This document shows positions 44,941 through 57,455 of a stretch of DNA of 64,000 nt, one piece after another. The notes below the pieces were generated by a model that made no database searches, was not told the origin of the DNA, and saw only the letters and a list, made by a program, of their open reading frames with translations. Source of the DNA: Astrocystis sublimbata (lineage: Eukaryota > Ascomycota > Sordariomycetes > Xylariales > Xylariaceae); the NCBI GenBank assembly GCA_022453515.1, contig JAJNNY010000051.1, positions 1-64,000 of the forward strand, in the 5' to 3' direction. The first letter of the stretch is position 1. Every line of letters begins with the position of its first letter. The translations under genes and the position numbers were made by a program.

Positions 44941-46541
44941 GGAGATGTTGCGTGGTAATTGCTGGAATCTTGATGCCCTTGGGAGTGTGCATTCGATTCA
45001 ACCTCTCCAGAAGCTGGCGATGAGCAATTTATAGCTGATCGTCTGCTTCCCGCACCCGTTGACATTAGGTAGTGGCCTAACCCATGTCGTCGGCGAAGGG
45101 GTCTCTGTCTCTCTGTTTCGCTGACTCTCCGCCTCGCTCTCGCGAACCCACGTCTGCCTTCCCCTCTCCCCTCGCGAAATCTTCCTCTCCCTTCGGGCTC
45201 ACCCGCCCTACTCCGTTTCTCTCATTCCTCCTCCTTTGCCTGTGACGGCCACTTCATCGGCGACCTTTCTCACGCCCCCAGCTCATAAAATGCGGTACAC
45301 CGATCATCTAGGCATGTGTACACTAAAGCTAAGTGCACACAACACCTGATTCCCTCGGGCTCCATAAGTTCCCTATCAGGCGATTCCGACACCCGACAGC
45401 AAATGATGGATCAGCAAAGATATTGTCGGCGATTACATCTTTGGTTCGTCGCCACCATCTCGAGCCACGAGAGGGAAGTAGTGGGTTCAGTCGCCGACCT
45501 GATGGAGATCGATGACTAGTGCCTCGGTATTAAGTAGGGAACCAGGGCATGTCGGGTCGCGAAGAAGCGGAAGGCTTGCCCACAAAAACGAAAAAGTTTG
45601 GATGACTCGACTCCATCACCGGAGACTTTGACAGCGCTGTGCTGTCAATGCCGCACCGCAGACAGCATACTGATGATTGAGTACTGAAGTACTCAATGGC
45701 CTGTCAGCAGGCCCCTAGAACCCTGTCGTTGTGTGCCTAGGGTACGCAGTCGACTCTCGCGAGGGCTATATCGGCCGAGTTCATTGCGTTGAAGCTCGAG
45801 AAAAGCGCGTCGGAAACCAGGGAAATTGCTGTGAATATATCGCTTCTGTGAAAAACAGTAGAAACAAATTCACCATCTGAGATGTCAGAATGGGCGATGA
45901 TGTTAGTTATAGGCATCTTGGGAGTGTTAGCTTTGAGCACGCCATCGCCCTGGTCGCGTTGATCCATGATCACTGGATGAATTGATACTAAAAGATGGGC
46001 CTAGCCGGTGTATGAGATATCCCTGTCGAACTGCCGAATGAAGGATGACGGCTAAGCCAAGTCCAGCTATGAGAGTCGAGAGTTGCAACAATGGTCTCGA
46101 TAACTTGCACAAAAAAAGAACTAGCTTTATGCTCAGTATCAAACCATCAGTAGTTACAAGGTAAGCTCATACTAAGAAAATCTATATCATCGGTGAAAAT
46201 GTCAAGCATCGCATCTTGCCAATTCTAGCAACGGGGGCAAGGATCTCCGTTTCGCGACGGCAGATTTCTAGAAGCTGGTGCCCACGATCGAATAACCCAC
46301 CAATCACGGTCCAAGATGCAAAGAAATCCAGTCCCCCGCCGACTGCCGGCAATGGGTCCATTATTCATTCGTTCAGCATCTATGCTATTGACAGGCAATA
46401 TGTGCCTGCAGTGGATATCACAAGACCGACGTAGGTGGCGCCTCTACCCGGAGGAAACTCATGCAGCGCGTACTACTGTCCCTACGATCATCAACGCGTC
46501 GTCGCTCAATCTCTGATCGGTAGCAATTCCAGTCAAACAAG
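44939..46541. other. Intergenic, divergent promoter region
   Basis: Upstream regions of the DUF1264 gene (minus) and the galactanase gene (plus). A strongly pyrimidine-rich block spans about 45090-45245. No supported coding frame. Confidence 0.5.
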
Positions 46542-48311
46542 ATGAAGGCACCTGTACTCTCAATCTTAGGTTATACCTTCTTCAGCTTTAATGCTGTCTT
46601 TGCCGATGTTACCACGACGATCAATGCATCGTCCAACAACGGGGTTTGGGAAGGTTGGGGTACTTCTCTCGCGGTGAGTAGACTTCTATTCATTGTAGCG
46701 GCCACTTGCCCAAGCTTCATCAACCTTGAAAAACGACATTCGAGAAAGTATCAACTAACTTTGACCTCTAGTGGTGGGCTGCTGCATTCGGTGACCGTGA
46801 TGACCTCGCAGACATAGTCTTCTCGCTAGGTCAAGTCTCATTCAACGGAGCAACCTTACCGGGACTTGGAATGAACATTGTCCGATACAATGCGGGAGCC
46901 TCTAGCTCGAATTCAGTCAACGGCGAGAGCATTAGCAAGTCTCCAAAGATAATCCAGTCTCGTCTCATTGACGGGTTCTGGATTGACTGGACGAGCGACG
47001 ATCCGGCCTCTTCAAGTTGGAAATGGTCGGTAGATGCCAAACAACGAGCAATGCTTCAAAAGGCAAAGAGCCGAGGCGCAGACATCTTCGAGCTGTTCAG
47101 CAATTCGCCCATGTGGTGGATGCTCAACAACCACAATCCATCGGGGTCGGATAGCGGCTCGGCAGACAATCTACAGACTTGGAACCACCAGCAATTCGCG
47201 GTGTATCTTGCCAACATCGCGAAGTATGCCAAAGACAACTGGGGCATTACTTTCAACTCGGTCGAGCCTTTCAACGAGCCTTCGGCCAACTGGTGGAACG
47301 GGAAAACGGGAACCCAAGAGGGCTGCCATTTCAATGTCGCGACGCAACAAGCTATACTGCCGTTATTAAGATCCGAACTCAATAACAGGGGACTCAGTTC
47401 AACTATCGTCTCGGCTTCAGATGAGAACAGTTACGACAGCGCTGTTTCCACCTGGAAAGGTTTAAGTTCGACTGCCAAAGACACTGTAGGACTTATCAAT
47501 GTGCATGGGTACCAAGTAAGTATATCTTGAACCTATCGGGTGTTCCTCTTGTTCGAAAGAGCAGAAGGAATCGTCTTCAATTTCATGACAATCCATAAAT
47601 AAGACGTTGAATAGTGAACACTAACGCCATATGCTCTGTAGTATGGAAAGGGGGATCGGTCCGGCCTTTACCAGCAAGCTAAGAGTTCAGGCAAGAAGCT
47701 CTGGAATAGCGAATACGGCGAAGCAGACGCAACAGGACAGGAGCTGATCAGCAACGTGCTTCTCGACTTTCGATGGCTGCACCCTACAGCTTGGGTTTGT
47801 GAGTAATTCTCAGCGTTGTTCTCCTTCCCGAACCCTTAGAGAGCTCTCGTACCATCCCACATCTCGGCATGAAACTGACTCCGAGAGCAAAGACTGGCAG
47901 ATAATCGACGGCGGAGGTTGGGGGCTGATCACCGGGGACAACGACGCTCGTTCGCTGAGCGGACCAACTCAGAAATACTTCGTCCTAGCTCAGCTGACGC
48001 GGCATATCCGTCCCGGGATGCGAATACTTGATGCCGGAAGCGACTACGCGATTGCTGCCTACGACGCTGATGCGAAGAAGCTGGTGGTTGTGGCCGTAAA
48101 CTGGGGCAGCGCGCAGTATCTGAACTTTGACTTGTCCAAGTTCAGCACCCCAGGTCAAGATGGCGCAACGATTCAGCGATGGAGCACTCAGATTGGTTCG
48201 GGAGAAAAATATGCGACGTACAAGGATACGAGCCTAAGCGGATCTAAGTTTTGGTCGCACTTTGAGAAGAACCAGGTCCAAACATTCGAAATCCCAGGAG
48301 TGGTCATTTAA
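46542..48311 (+). CDS. Secreted GH30 endo-beta-1,6-galactanase
   Basis: Exons 46542-46673, 46772-47515, 47642-47798 and 47893-48311 encode 483 residues, the usual length. Introns have GTGAGT, GTAAGT and GTGAGT donors, CTAAC or CTGAC branches, and all phases agree. A signal peptide is clear (MKAPVLSILGYTFFSFNAVF, cleavage after FA). The mature protein begins VTTTINASSNNGVWEGWGTS, typical of fungal beta-1,6-galactanases. The catalytic acid/base is the Glu of PFNEPSANWW and the nucleophile the first Glu of LWNSEYGEAD; other family blocks are GLGMNIVRYN, ELFSNSPMWWML and WQIIDGGGWGLI. It would cut beta-1,6-linked galactan side chains of plant arabinogalactan proteins outside the cell. Family GH30 is clear; the substrate is by resemblance. 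Confidence 0.93.
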
Positions 48312-48791
48312 ACAGACGAATTGGTCTAGGTGGACGGGTTGTGTCAAAAGACCAGTCGTTGCTAAAATGGAAAGCTTCGCCATTAAAGCTGTCCGTTTCA
48401 AGAGTCATGTTAAACAATCAGAGCCGGATGATCCTATAGCCCGACTAACGCTCATAATCTTGTCATTACCATTTCTCCATCGATGCCATTGTTCATAGCC
48501 TACTGATTACACATATTCATACAAGTGACTGAGTCGAGATTCAAATAGCGTAAGAGTGTCTGCGCAAGCCAATGACATTGGCCGATTTGCAGCATGGTGC
48601 ATATGGTCTTACGGCTTACCTCTTGATAGGGCAAGACTTCGCGCGCAGACTTCCCCGCATGCAACCTAATGTTGTGCGTAAGACGTTTTGACCTGTAAAC
48701 TTTCACCTCCAAAATAGCTGTGAAATTCCGCAATTCAAACCCCTCGTGTGCTGCCGTCCGACTCTAGATTTACATCTCATTCGAGCTCGAA
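48312..48791. other. Intergenic
   Basis: 3' flank of the galactanase and promoter of the aldehyde dehydrogenase; no coding frame supported. Confidence 0.6.
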
Positions 48792-50532
48792 ATGGCTGTC
48801 AGCTTCGGTGACAAGGTTTCCTTTGAGGTAGGCCCCTGAGATCCCAGACATATCCTTCCACCGCTTCTGTCTAGCTAGCTAGGTACTCATGATACTTGGA
48901 ATAGACTGGTTTCTACAACGTCATCAATAACGAGACAGTCGACACGGTAACCAGACGCCGCACTGTCAATCCAAGTAACAAGGAGCTCCTCCCCTTCGAG
49001 TCTCCCGTATCTACCAAAGATGATGTAGATCGAGCTGTCGACTGTGCTAAGACGGCCTACTCGTCCTGGAGCAAACTATCTTATGATGAGCGTGCCGGCT
49101 ACCTTAACAAGTTTGCAGATGCAATCGAGCTGCACACTGATGAATTCGTTACGCTCCTCGGCCTCGAGGCTGGCAAGCCGCCCCAGGCTGCTGCTTTCGA
49201 AATGTTCCTGGTGATGAACCTCGTTAGGGAGACCCCTACTCTCCGCCTACGCGAGGTAACACCGGTCGATACCCCCGAGGTAGGTCGGCGTCCCCCAACC
49301 ACTCCCTCAACACTTTAATAGCATTTAACCGACTATAGCGGACCGCTATCGTACGCTATGTCCCATTAGGCGTCGGAGTCGGCATCGTGCCGTGGAATTT
49401 CCCCCTTACGCTAGGTATTGGGAAACTCTTATCTGCGCTCCTAATGGGAAACCCTTTTATCTGGAAGCCTTCTCCATTCACGCCTTATTCAGCCCTCAAG
49501 GCGGCCGAAATCGGGGCAAGGATCTTCCCGCCTGGTGTCTTGCAGGCGCTCAGCGGTGAGGATAACTTGGGCCCTTGGCTTACGGAGCATCCTGGGGTTG
49601 CTAAAGTAAGCTTCACGGGGTCTGTCGAGACTGGCAAGAAGATCATGGTATCTTGCGCTGCTTCGCTCAAAAGATTGACTCTTGAACTTGGCGGCAACGA
49701 CGCTGCGGTTGTTTGCGACGATGTGGACGTTGATTCTGTTGTCCGTGATGTACGTGTTGACCTGACCTATCTCCAATTTCACGAGCGCAGCTTCCACATC
49801 CTTCTCTTACTCTGGCGCATGTTCCTACTCCCGACTCATGATAGTCTAGCTGTCACTTGTGATGCCAAGTCTTGCCTGTCGCTTATTAACAATCTAAAGG
49901 TCTCATTCTTTACCTTTGTTCACTGCGGGCAGATATGTATGAACATCAAGCGTATCTACGTGCACGAAACGATATACGACCAGTTTCTAGCTGCCATGGT
50001 AGAACATGTCAAGGCCTATAAGACTGGCGATAGCACCGACGCCGAGGCGTTCTTCGGGCCTATCCAGAACGAGATGCAATACGAGAAACTGAAAGCGCTC
50101 TACTCAAAGATTGACACCGAAGGCTGGAAGGTAGCTCTTGGGGGGCAGCCCAAAGACAGCGAGGGCTTTTACATGCCCGCTACTATCATCGACAACCCCC
50201 CTGAGGATTCTAGTATTGTGACGGATGAGCCCTTTGGCCCGATAGTCCCAGTTCTCAAGTGGTCGGATGAGGAGGACGTGATCAGACGTGTGAATGCGAC
50301 GAAGCTGGGTCTTGGTGCTTCTGTCTGGAGCAATGATGCAGCAAAGGCTGAGCGCATGGCTGAGCAACTGGAGGCTGGAAACGTATGGGTGAACTCGCAT
50401 TTTGAACTCGCGCCCAATGTGCCATTTGGAGGATTCAAGGAAAGTGGGTTTGGCATGGAATGGGGAGAAGAGGGGCTAAGGGGTTGGTGCAACCCTCAAG
50501 CCGTTTGGGTTAAACGCGTCTCTCACGTTTAG
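48792..50532 (+). CDS. Aldehyde dehydrogenase (ALDH superfamily)
   Basis: Exons 48792-48827, 48905-49279, 49339-49749 and 49900-50532 give 484 residues, standard for a cytosolic NAD(P)-dependent aldehyde dehydrogenase. Motifs in order: PWNFPLTLGIGK and WKPSPFTP (cofactor binding), FTGSVETGKKIM, the general-base Glu in LELGGNDA, the nucleophile Cys in CGQICMN, and the late EPFGPIVPVLKW and NVPFGGFKESGFGMEWG. The first 12-codon exon (MAVSFGDKVSFE) is followed by a weak GTAGGC donor. Intron 3 (49750-49899; GTACGT to TCTAAAG) is 150 nt, a multiple of three, and free of stops, so it reads through, but its 50 codons match nothing in the family and lie where ALDHs need only a few residues before the Cys loop. 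Substrate unknown. Confidence 0.92.
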
Positions 50533-51143
50533 AGCCGCTTCCGCGGCCTGATAGATATCTTTCTAAGAGACACACTGTTCAGTTTCTGCGTTTTGATAGC
50601 TACACCAGGCAACGATGCCTTTGAAGATCATTTAATGCCTCGAAACTTTATACCCGGTCATTGTAATGACTTTGTGGTAGCGACCATACTTAGAAGTCAA
50701 TGTGACTCTTTGTTCGAGATCCTCTCCATTACCTATGCAAACTTACTTGTCTTTGATTTGCCAAAATTGATACTGTGTTTTCGCACGATGGAACACGGTT
50801 TTCGTGTTAGGTTGGCGGAATCGGCTGCTTCTGCGCCCGCCCCTTTTTCTTTATTTCAACTCGATCTTTCTTACTAGCGCTATCAATACCCAGCACCCTG
50901 CCACAAGTTGTGTAACCCAGATAAGAGAGGCGCCCGCTTGCTGCATACCATACCTAACACTATCCGTTTTCGGCTTCGAGTGACGGATAGACCTCCAATG
51001 TGATTGATAGTTGCTATACGTCGGCCGGAAATCTATGCCGTTGCAATATACATAGGTACTTGGGTCCTATATTCATTCTCGTGCGAAGTCTGTTCAGATT
51101 CTTCTAGCTGTCCTTTTGAGTTTGTCTCGTAAAATCTGCCGCC
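50533..51143. other. Intergenic
   Basis: No supported gene. A 94-codon frame (50593-50877) has no motif. Confidence 0.5.
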
Positions 51144-52694
51144 ATGGGGCATCATGAACAGCTCGTTGAAGATGCTTCAGAGGGCGAGGAAGTCCGGCGT
51201 ACTTCAGGACTCGATTCCGGTGGCGTAATATGCGTTGAAGCAACAACACCAACACGCGCGGAGACCCGCTCTGTTAAGCAGAGGATCCTTAGCCGCACCT
51301 CGCTATCGTTCTTCGTCATGGGTATCTTAGTAGGTGCTCCTCAGCAGGGTGGTCTCACGTGCACAATGTTCACTGACAGATGAGCAGGTTGGCCTACCAG
51401 CCATGCCCATCACTGCAGCCGCATCTGCCATGTTTGACGGAATCACGGGTGTCTATGGCATCGTCTTTTCTCTCGCTGCCGCGATAGCCTCCTTTGCTGG
51501 GCCGATCCTCGGCCCACGTATTCCTAATGACGTAGCTACCATCATCCTCACGCTGGCATCCGTGCTGGCATATATCATCTGCACGCTACCACATCCTCTG
51601 TCCAACATGAGTGGCAAGAACAAGTCTGGCCCCGTCGTTGGCACGGCGCTAGCAGGATTTGTTTACGCCTTCGGAACCCAGCACTATCTCTCCGTGGCGG
51701 CCTTCTTCCCGAGCGAAGCCGTGGTGGCGCTTAGCACTGGCAGCGGTCTCTCCATCGTCTTTGGGACCGGCATTTACATCGCCTTGGTGAACAAGGCCTT
51801 TGTTCAGGACTGGCGCAGATGTTTCCTCGTCATCGCACCAACTGCTCTCTCGATGCCCATCATCTGGTGGTTTGTCTTTGATAAGGCTGGCAGACGTGCT
51901 GCTGAGCTGTCTCGACGACAGAGCCTGCAGAGATACCGGCAGAGCGCAAGCTCGGACACTGTGGAAAGACCCGATGTTGAGAAAGTGTCTGCAAATGCTG
52001 CTAATGACAGCGATGAACGTGCGCCTTCGCAGGTTTCAAGACCGGGATTCGGACCCAACAAAACTAGAGTAGGATTATTCTTCCAAACAATCCTACCCCG
52101 TTACATACTACCTCTGATCATCTGCACATCATGTGCTATATTGTGTCTCTTTGGGCTTGCGCCGGCGCTCCAGACCCTTAATCGGTTTCCAGATGCACCT
52201 GCAGGCTACCTGGAATTTGAACTTATCTGTGAGTGTCCTATTCTCAAAGAGCCAGTAATGTCAACTTGAAAACATGCGTGGCTAACCATGCTCTTTGCCG
52301 ACCAAAAGTCTTTGCTTATGGCAGTGCGCAATTTCTCTTCAGTGCGTTGGTAGCAGTGAAGCCCGTTCCGATCATATGGATCTGGACAGGCGTCGAGGTT
52401 ACATTGACAACTATCATCCTCATCCAAATCTGGTATCCGTTCATCCACTACTTCTGGATTTGGTGGGTACTGATGTTCTTCGTGGGTGGTTGCGTGGGGG
52501 GCAGCGTCACCAATACGAACTACAAGATTTCCAAGGAATTCAAGGAGGCAGGGGAGCCTGACGAAGTGCGCAGTTTCGCGAATCGTTTTGCGGGGTTGGG
52601 GAATTTCGGAGGAGATGCAATAGGCGGTGCGATAGGGCTGGTGATCCAACTCGTTGTTGTCACAAAGCTGACGCCTACCCCTGATTCGGGTTGA
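51144..52694 (+). CDS. CLN3/battenin-like multi-TM protein
   Basis: Exons 51144-51329, 51388-52228 and 52309-52694 encode 470 residues with matching phases. There are about ten hydrophobic segments: one before the first intron (SLSFFVMGIL), five in exon 2 up to FGTGIYIAL, a charged cytosolic loop (RRQSLQRYRQSASSDTVERP onward), three around LPLIICTSCAILCLFGLAP, and the last in exon 3. The C-terminal half fits CLN3 best: FFAYGSAQFLFSA, WYPFIHYFWIWWVLMFF, then GGSVTNTNYKISKEFKE (family: G..YVNTFY.I) and a NRFAGLGNFGGDAIGG end. CLN3 proteins sit in the vacuole or lysosome membrane and affect lumenal pH and amino-acid balance. The match is distant; a different MFS-like family is possible. Confidence 0.65.
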
Positions 52695-53048
52695 GAAGCA
52701 AGCCTTGGATATTATTGTTGACGCTATAAAAACCTACTCCTAAAATTAAGATATAGATGGCTCAAACTAACAGGCTGTGGAGACCAGCAGCCCCCCTTAG
52801 CTCAACAGAAACTTTGATGCGATGAAGCAACGATGCTATGAACATCTAGTGTGCAGGGAGTGGTCGGCGCTCTCATATGAAGACCATGATTGCCACAAAG
52901 ACTAGGATACAGAAGTGTAGGACGGAGATAACCAAGACAGCCGAAAAAGCCAAGTCTACTAAGAGCGGTTCATGCTTCGTTGCTCGTGATACAGATCCCG
53001 GCCTGCTCCACCAGAATTAGTGACCTCGCTCAGCTAATTGGTATATTC
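52695..53048. other. Intergenic between convergent genes
   Basis: 3' flanks of the CLN3-like and 2EXR genes; nothing else seen. Confidence 0.6.
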
Positions 53049-53765
53049 TCAGCATATTACAGGGGGAAGCGACCAGACCGCACGCTCGGTCCCCTCCGAT
53101 GGATACGCCTTATTCAGCGGGCACCCGTTCTGCCATTCGAACGTTGCGTCTCGGTGTAATCGGAGGGCTCGGACGTGCATGGGAAAGGTGACTATTAGGG
53201 AGTCTTGTCTCAGGTCAAGGAGGCCGAGATTGGGTTTCACAGACTGATAGGTCCCTGGCATCTCGTGCGAAGGCCAAGTTCGGACATCGCAGATACGTCG
53301 AGTCCCTCGTTTAAATGGCCCTTTGAAGATCGTCATAATACCCCATATGGCCTTGTATCTGCTCGCGACGTATTGCCGCATTTCTTGGCATACGAGCGCA
53401 ATGCTTAGAGGTGAGGAGGAAGGTGTATCAAACGATGAACGCCGGAGCGAGAGAACCGGGGCAAATTTCCAATCTCTGGCCCCGCAGATACGCACTTTCC
53501 GCGCCGGCAGAACATAGTCGTATATCAGGCATCTTAGCTCGGGCGGCAGGCACCCAAGCTTTCCTGGCAGGCGCACGCTAGTTTCTGGGCTGGTGCTAGG
53601 ACTACCATGCCGCTCTCGATAGTATATCTGCATGTTCTGAAGGCCCGGTTTTACAGTCTTGAAGAAACCAAGACCCGCATTGTAGACAGAAAAATGACAT
53701 ATGAGGCGGTCAATCATCGGATCAACTCTTCGTTGGTCCTTTTGTATAGCGTTGGCGGGCGGCAT
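53049..53765 (-). CDS. 2EXR-type protein
   Basis: A single frame of 238 residues. The block LGCLPPELRCLIYDYVLPAR at about residues 70-89 is the 2EXR (F-box-like) motif found in many uncharacterised ascomycete proteins, followed by PLSIALVCQEMRQYVASRYK, the second conserved block. The C-terminal part (LLDLRQDSLIVTFPMHVRA) fits the same family. No signal peptide or TM. The role is unknown; resemblance to F-box helices could mean a ubiquitin-ligase adaptor. The first ATG is used; an earlier exon cannot be excluded. Confidence 0.75.
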   Translation of the reverse strand: MPPANAIQKDQRRVDPMIDRLICHFSVYNAGLGFFKTVKPGLQNMQIYYRERHGSPSTSPETSVRLPGKLGCLPPELRCLIYDYVLPARKVRICGARDWKFAPVLSLRRSSFDTPSSSPLSIALVCQEMRQYVASRYKAIWGIMTIFKGPFKRGTRRICDVRTWPSHEMPGTYQSVKPNLGLLDLRQDSLIVTFPMHVRALRLHRDATFEWQNGCPLNKAYPSEGTERAVWSLPPVIC

Positions 53766-54689
53766 GGTAAGAACGATGATCAGGATCTTCTAGGTATGCT
53801 GGGTGAAGAAGTTGGTGATGAATGATAATGACGACCATGGGTAAGACGTTTTGAACCTGCCGTCTCTCCCCTCAGACTTCGGCGGCGAGATCTGTCTTTT
53901 AAAGAGTTAGAGTTATCGGTTTGATCAGTGTTTCCACAGCATTTCTGCCCTTGCAGATGAACCAATCAGGATTCGGTAACACAATTGAAACATGTGGGAA
54001 GGGAGTGAAATCGGGTGACTGGGCGCTTCCCTCGCGGAGGGATTGATATGTCAGCTGATGGGACGTGGGTAACTGTACAAGCGAATTTAATTACAACCAC
54101 CTACAACAGCCAACGCATACGCATATGAAAAGCAAGCTGTTTGCTTCTTGGGGTGTGGATTGGCCTTATCAAGGACTATTAACTCATAGGTAGGCTAAAC
54201 CACCAGACTTCAGCATAATGCGCCTTAGGTACACCCTTACTGTACGTGCATGGGGGTCATGCGCCTTAGGGAGCCTGCCCACTTGGAAAAATCAGTGCTT
54301 TTATACCGAGGTCCAGGTCTTTAGCCATCATTTTGCGGCGTGTGGTAGCTAGGTAAGTCGCTAGGTCGCGTACCTGTTACACACGTACAACTTCATGCCT
54401 TAGCCGGCCGGCGACGGAGTTATGATCCTGGTGTCAATCCCTGCATCCGGAGCCCAGGCTCGGTCCAGATTCGGGTGCTTAAAGTTGAAATGCACCATGT
54501 CCACAAGCGTGTTAGAATATTCATTATATTTGATAGATCTTATTTGATCGTTATATCATATATCAAGTATGTAATCGTTATAAAGTGCGTAATCGTGTCC
54601 TCCTGTTCCTCGTATAGTATTTTCCAGCTTCGAGGGGGCGAGGGTCACGCTTTATCATACAAGCAAGTCGAATAATAATTGCAGTCAAT
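53766..54689. other. Intergenic
   Basis: Contains an AT-rich stretch at about 54500-54620; no coding frame supported. Confidence 0.5.
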
Positions 54690-55298
54690 TTATAGCAAAG
54701 CAGAAATGACCAGGGCACCAGCAGCAGCTAGCGCGCCGGCGATCAGACCCTCGTGTCTCGCGGCCGCAGCCACCGGGATCGAAGAGGTGGCGGTACTGCC
54801 GTTGCCAGGAGCGGCGGTGCTGGAGACAGTGGGCATAGACGTCGGCGCAGGCGTTATGGAGGCGGTGCCGCTGCTGCTGCCGGTGATGGGGCAGATCGCC
54901 CCTGTCGCTGAGGCGAGGGACTCGAAGTAGCTCGTGGCGGCGGAAGCCTCGGGCCCGGTAGTGAAGCACTTGGTCACGATTGCCTCGTAGCTCGAGATCT
55001 CCCGCGAGGCGAAAGCTAAAACGCTCACTCCGTAGTCGCCGAAGTCGCTGAGTAGCTGCGGCGGCAGCGTCTGTGCGATGGCGCAGAGGGTGCTCGCATA
55101 GTCCGCGGGGTGCGCGAGCAGGTCGTCGGGCTGCGGGAGAATGGTCGTCAAACTATCGGGGAGCGCGGGGCCGTTGGCATACAGTGCCTTTATGGAGCTC
55201 AGGCAGGATGGGTCGGTTGTGAAGCTCTCGCTCTGGCTCTGGGCCAATGATCCGGCGGCGAGGGAGCCGAGCGTGACGAGGACCTTGGTGCTGTGCAT
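54690..55298 (-). CDS. GPI-anchored-type Ser/Thr-rich surface protein A
   Basis: One intronless frame of 202 residues. A signal peptide is clear (MHSTKVLVTLGSLAAGSLAQ). The folded part (about 22-140) holds a few cysteines and the blocks PSCLSSIKALY and LCAIAQTLPPQLLSDFGDYG; it is followed by a Ser/Thr/Pro-rich stalk (about 141-175) and a hydrophobic tail (GLIAGALAAAGALVISALL), the plan of a GPI-anchored wall or membrane protein. It resembles proteins annotated as infection-structure-specific in plant-associated fungi, by memory. It is a paralogue of the protein at 61949-62797: both start MHST and share the LCAIA..LPP.L..DF..Y block. Confidence 0.82.
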   Translation of the reverse strand: MHSTKVLVTLGSLAAGSLAQSQSESFTTDPSCLSSIKALYANGPALPDSLTTILPQPDDLLAHPADYASTLCAIAQTLPPQLLSDFGDYGVSVLAFASREISSYEAIVTKCFTTGPEASAATSYFESLASATGAICPITGSSSGTASITPAPTSMPTVSSTAAPGNGSTATSSIPVAAAARHEGLIAGALAAAGALVISALL

Positions 55299-57455
55299 TT
55301 TGGTAGAGTATAGAGTGTTTTCGTGTGTAGCTTCCTTGAGGCAGATTGCTATAGTCGATTTGAGTTCAATTTGTTGATATATAACAAGATTATCCGACTT
55401 TGAGGGGGAGCTATGTTAAGTAGTTAATTTTATTTCCTTCACGAGAGGTCTGACGAGCTCTTTATATCACATAACGCCCATGTTTATCAAGAATGCTCCG
55501 CGGAGAATCGCAATCCTCTCATATAGCTGGGGCTGGGAACCAGATACGACAACATTCCACCTTTGTCAAGACCGACTCAACGACGTAATCCACGAGGAGG
55601 AATAAACACGTTGATTGGATAGTTACTCTTCGTGGGAACTAGGTCCGAGTCGCAACCTTGTGCATATCGCGGGAAACGTACAGAGACCGGATTTAGTCGG
55701 GGACATAATTGTCCGAGCCTGCAAGACCTGGGGTCGGACCAAGTATGCCAGGGTCTATTACGGAACGTCCCGTCCCTTGATGTGGAGGTCAGACTGAAGT
55801 AGCAAGTGTGTGGTTGAAGTTGCATAGACCACCAGCCAAGGAAACCAGACTTGGCGGTCTTCTAAAAATCGAAATTTGACAGTGAACATCCCAGTAAGAT
55901 AGGATTATTGCAATGGTCTTCCTTATTGGTTATGAGGAACGATGATCTGCAATGCATGCGTTGTGGTCTACGTACTGCAGGCCCAGTTGAGATAGACAAT
56001 AGACATACCCTTGACCTCACCTTCAAATGTTCAGTATCATCGATAAGATAGCATCGCAAATGGAGACTGCTCATGCGCTGGTCAAGGTGTCGATGAGCTT
56101 ACCATGATTTGGCACTGGTCGCTATGGCGGCCATTTCAGAAGCCAACACATCTCGTGAGGCTGCTCGCGGGTGCTCTCTTCCATGCAGTCGCCGGAGACA
56201 AGCTTCAAGCTTCACCGGTTGTTTACCTAGGCAGTGACAGGAAGAGGCACAGCAAGTGCTCCGGTAATTATGCTTCAATTCCGACAGTATACTAGCATGG
56301 GATAGGGGGTGCGGGCGTTTGTGGGCCGGACGATCTGTGGGCACTGGTGGGCACGACGCCATAGCGCGAGTATGAACATAACGCCGTGCCGCAAAGCACG
56401 GTCCGAGAGCATGCATGAACGATGAACATAACCAACATGCTCACATGGCTTACTACGCTCTACTTCAAGGTCGAATCCTATGAAGCTGACACACTTAGGT
56501 AGTTGACTGTCGCAGAGAGGTGGAGTCTGGTACACTGTTACTTCTCTCGTGGAACTAACGGCGTCGTTTTTTACGTGATATTGGCGGAACGTATTCGTCA
56601 CATGCAGTTGGACCCTACTATTCGAAATGACCGAGCTCTGACGAATAAGTAGTCGCGCCAGGTGGCCTCAAAGCTCGCATGTTGCTACAACTGGGGTCAC
56701 AAACTACACGGACTACAGAGCCATATTTAATAGCATATTATGCAAACCAAGTGAAACCCTCGCAAGAACCTTTCAGGTAGTCCTTCGATATAGGAGAGAG
56801 AGTCTACGAGTAGATCTTGGACAAATAGCTTGTTTAGTTTCCGTGGACTATGCCTTAGTGCAGTTTACTAAAGAAGCTTTTTAATATCCGCGTTAGCTCG
56901 CGATAGCGTCATAATTGTAGCCCTAGTCCCGTATACCGAGCTAGGGTTTATATTCTTCGAGTTGAAATCGTTACGTATCTACACGCGTGTCATGCAACTC
57001 CTCAGGGTCTGCTACTATGCGGCTGCTAGTATCCAGCGGTTGTCACTGCTGCCGGCCCCCACTGTTATCCAGCATCATGCCGTCCTTTCCAGTCAGGTCT
57101 ACGAGCGCGTTTGCCATGTATTTTTGCATCGGGTTGTAGAAATTCAGCAGTAGTTACGTAGTCAAGTAGGACAGGATTAACGGTAAGGTATCAATTCTAT
57201 TAATTACTGAGCTCCCGAAGGCGAGGATAGTCGCTTAGTCCTTATATAGACGATTCTATCATACAATATCCCCCGAAAGGGTAGCCCTGGGTCACCGTGA
57301 GGCTCCTGCGACCATGGCATCTGACAGCATTTTTCGGGCTATTCGGTTGACGATGCTTCCACACGGTATGGTGGAGATTCATACTAACGCCATTGAGATC
57401 AAGAGACTTTTATTCATTCCACTGTCTAGTCTAACCAATCCTAATCATGCGCCCC
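55299..57455. other. Intergenic, no supported gene
   Basis: Two kilobases with only short motif-free frames. I looked for transposase or reverse-transcriptase motifs on both strands and for terminal repeats, and found none. Confidence 0.4.

Noticed and set aside
46542..46817. 91-codon reading of the galactanase start without splicing
   Set aside because: It reads through intron 1; the spliced form gives the family's WEGWGTSLAWWAAAFG block.
56840..57300. Possible retroelement remnant
   Set aside because: The composition differs from neighbours, but I could find no terminal repeats, target-site duplication or transposon protein motif.
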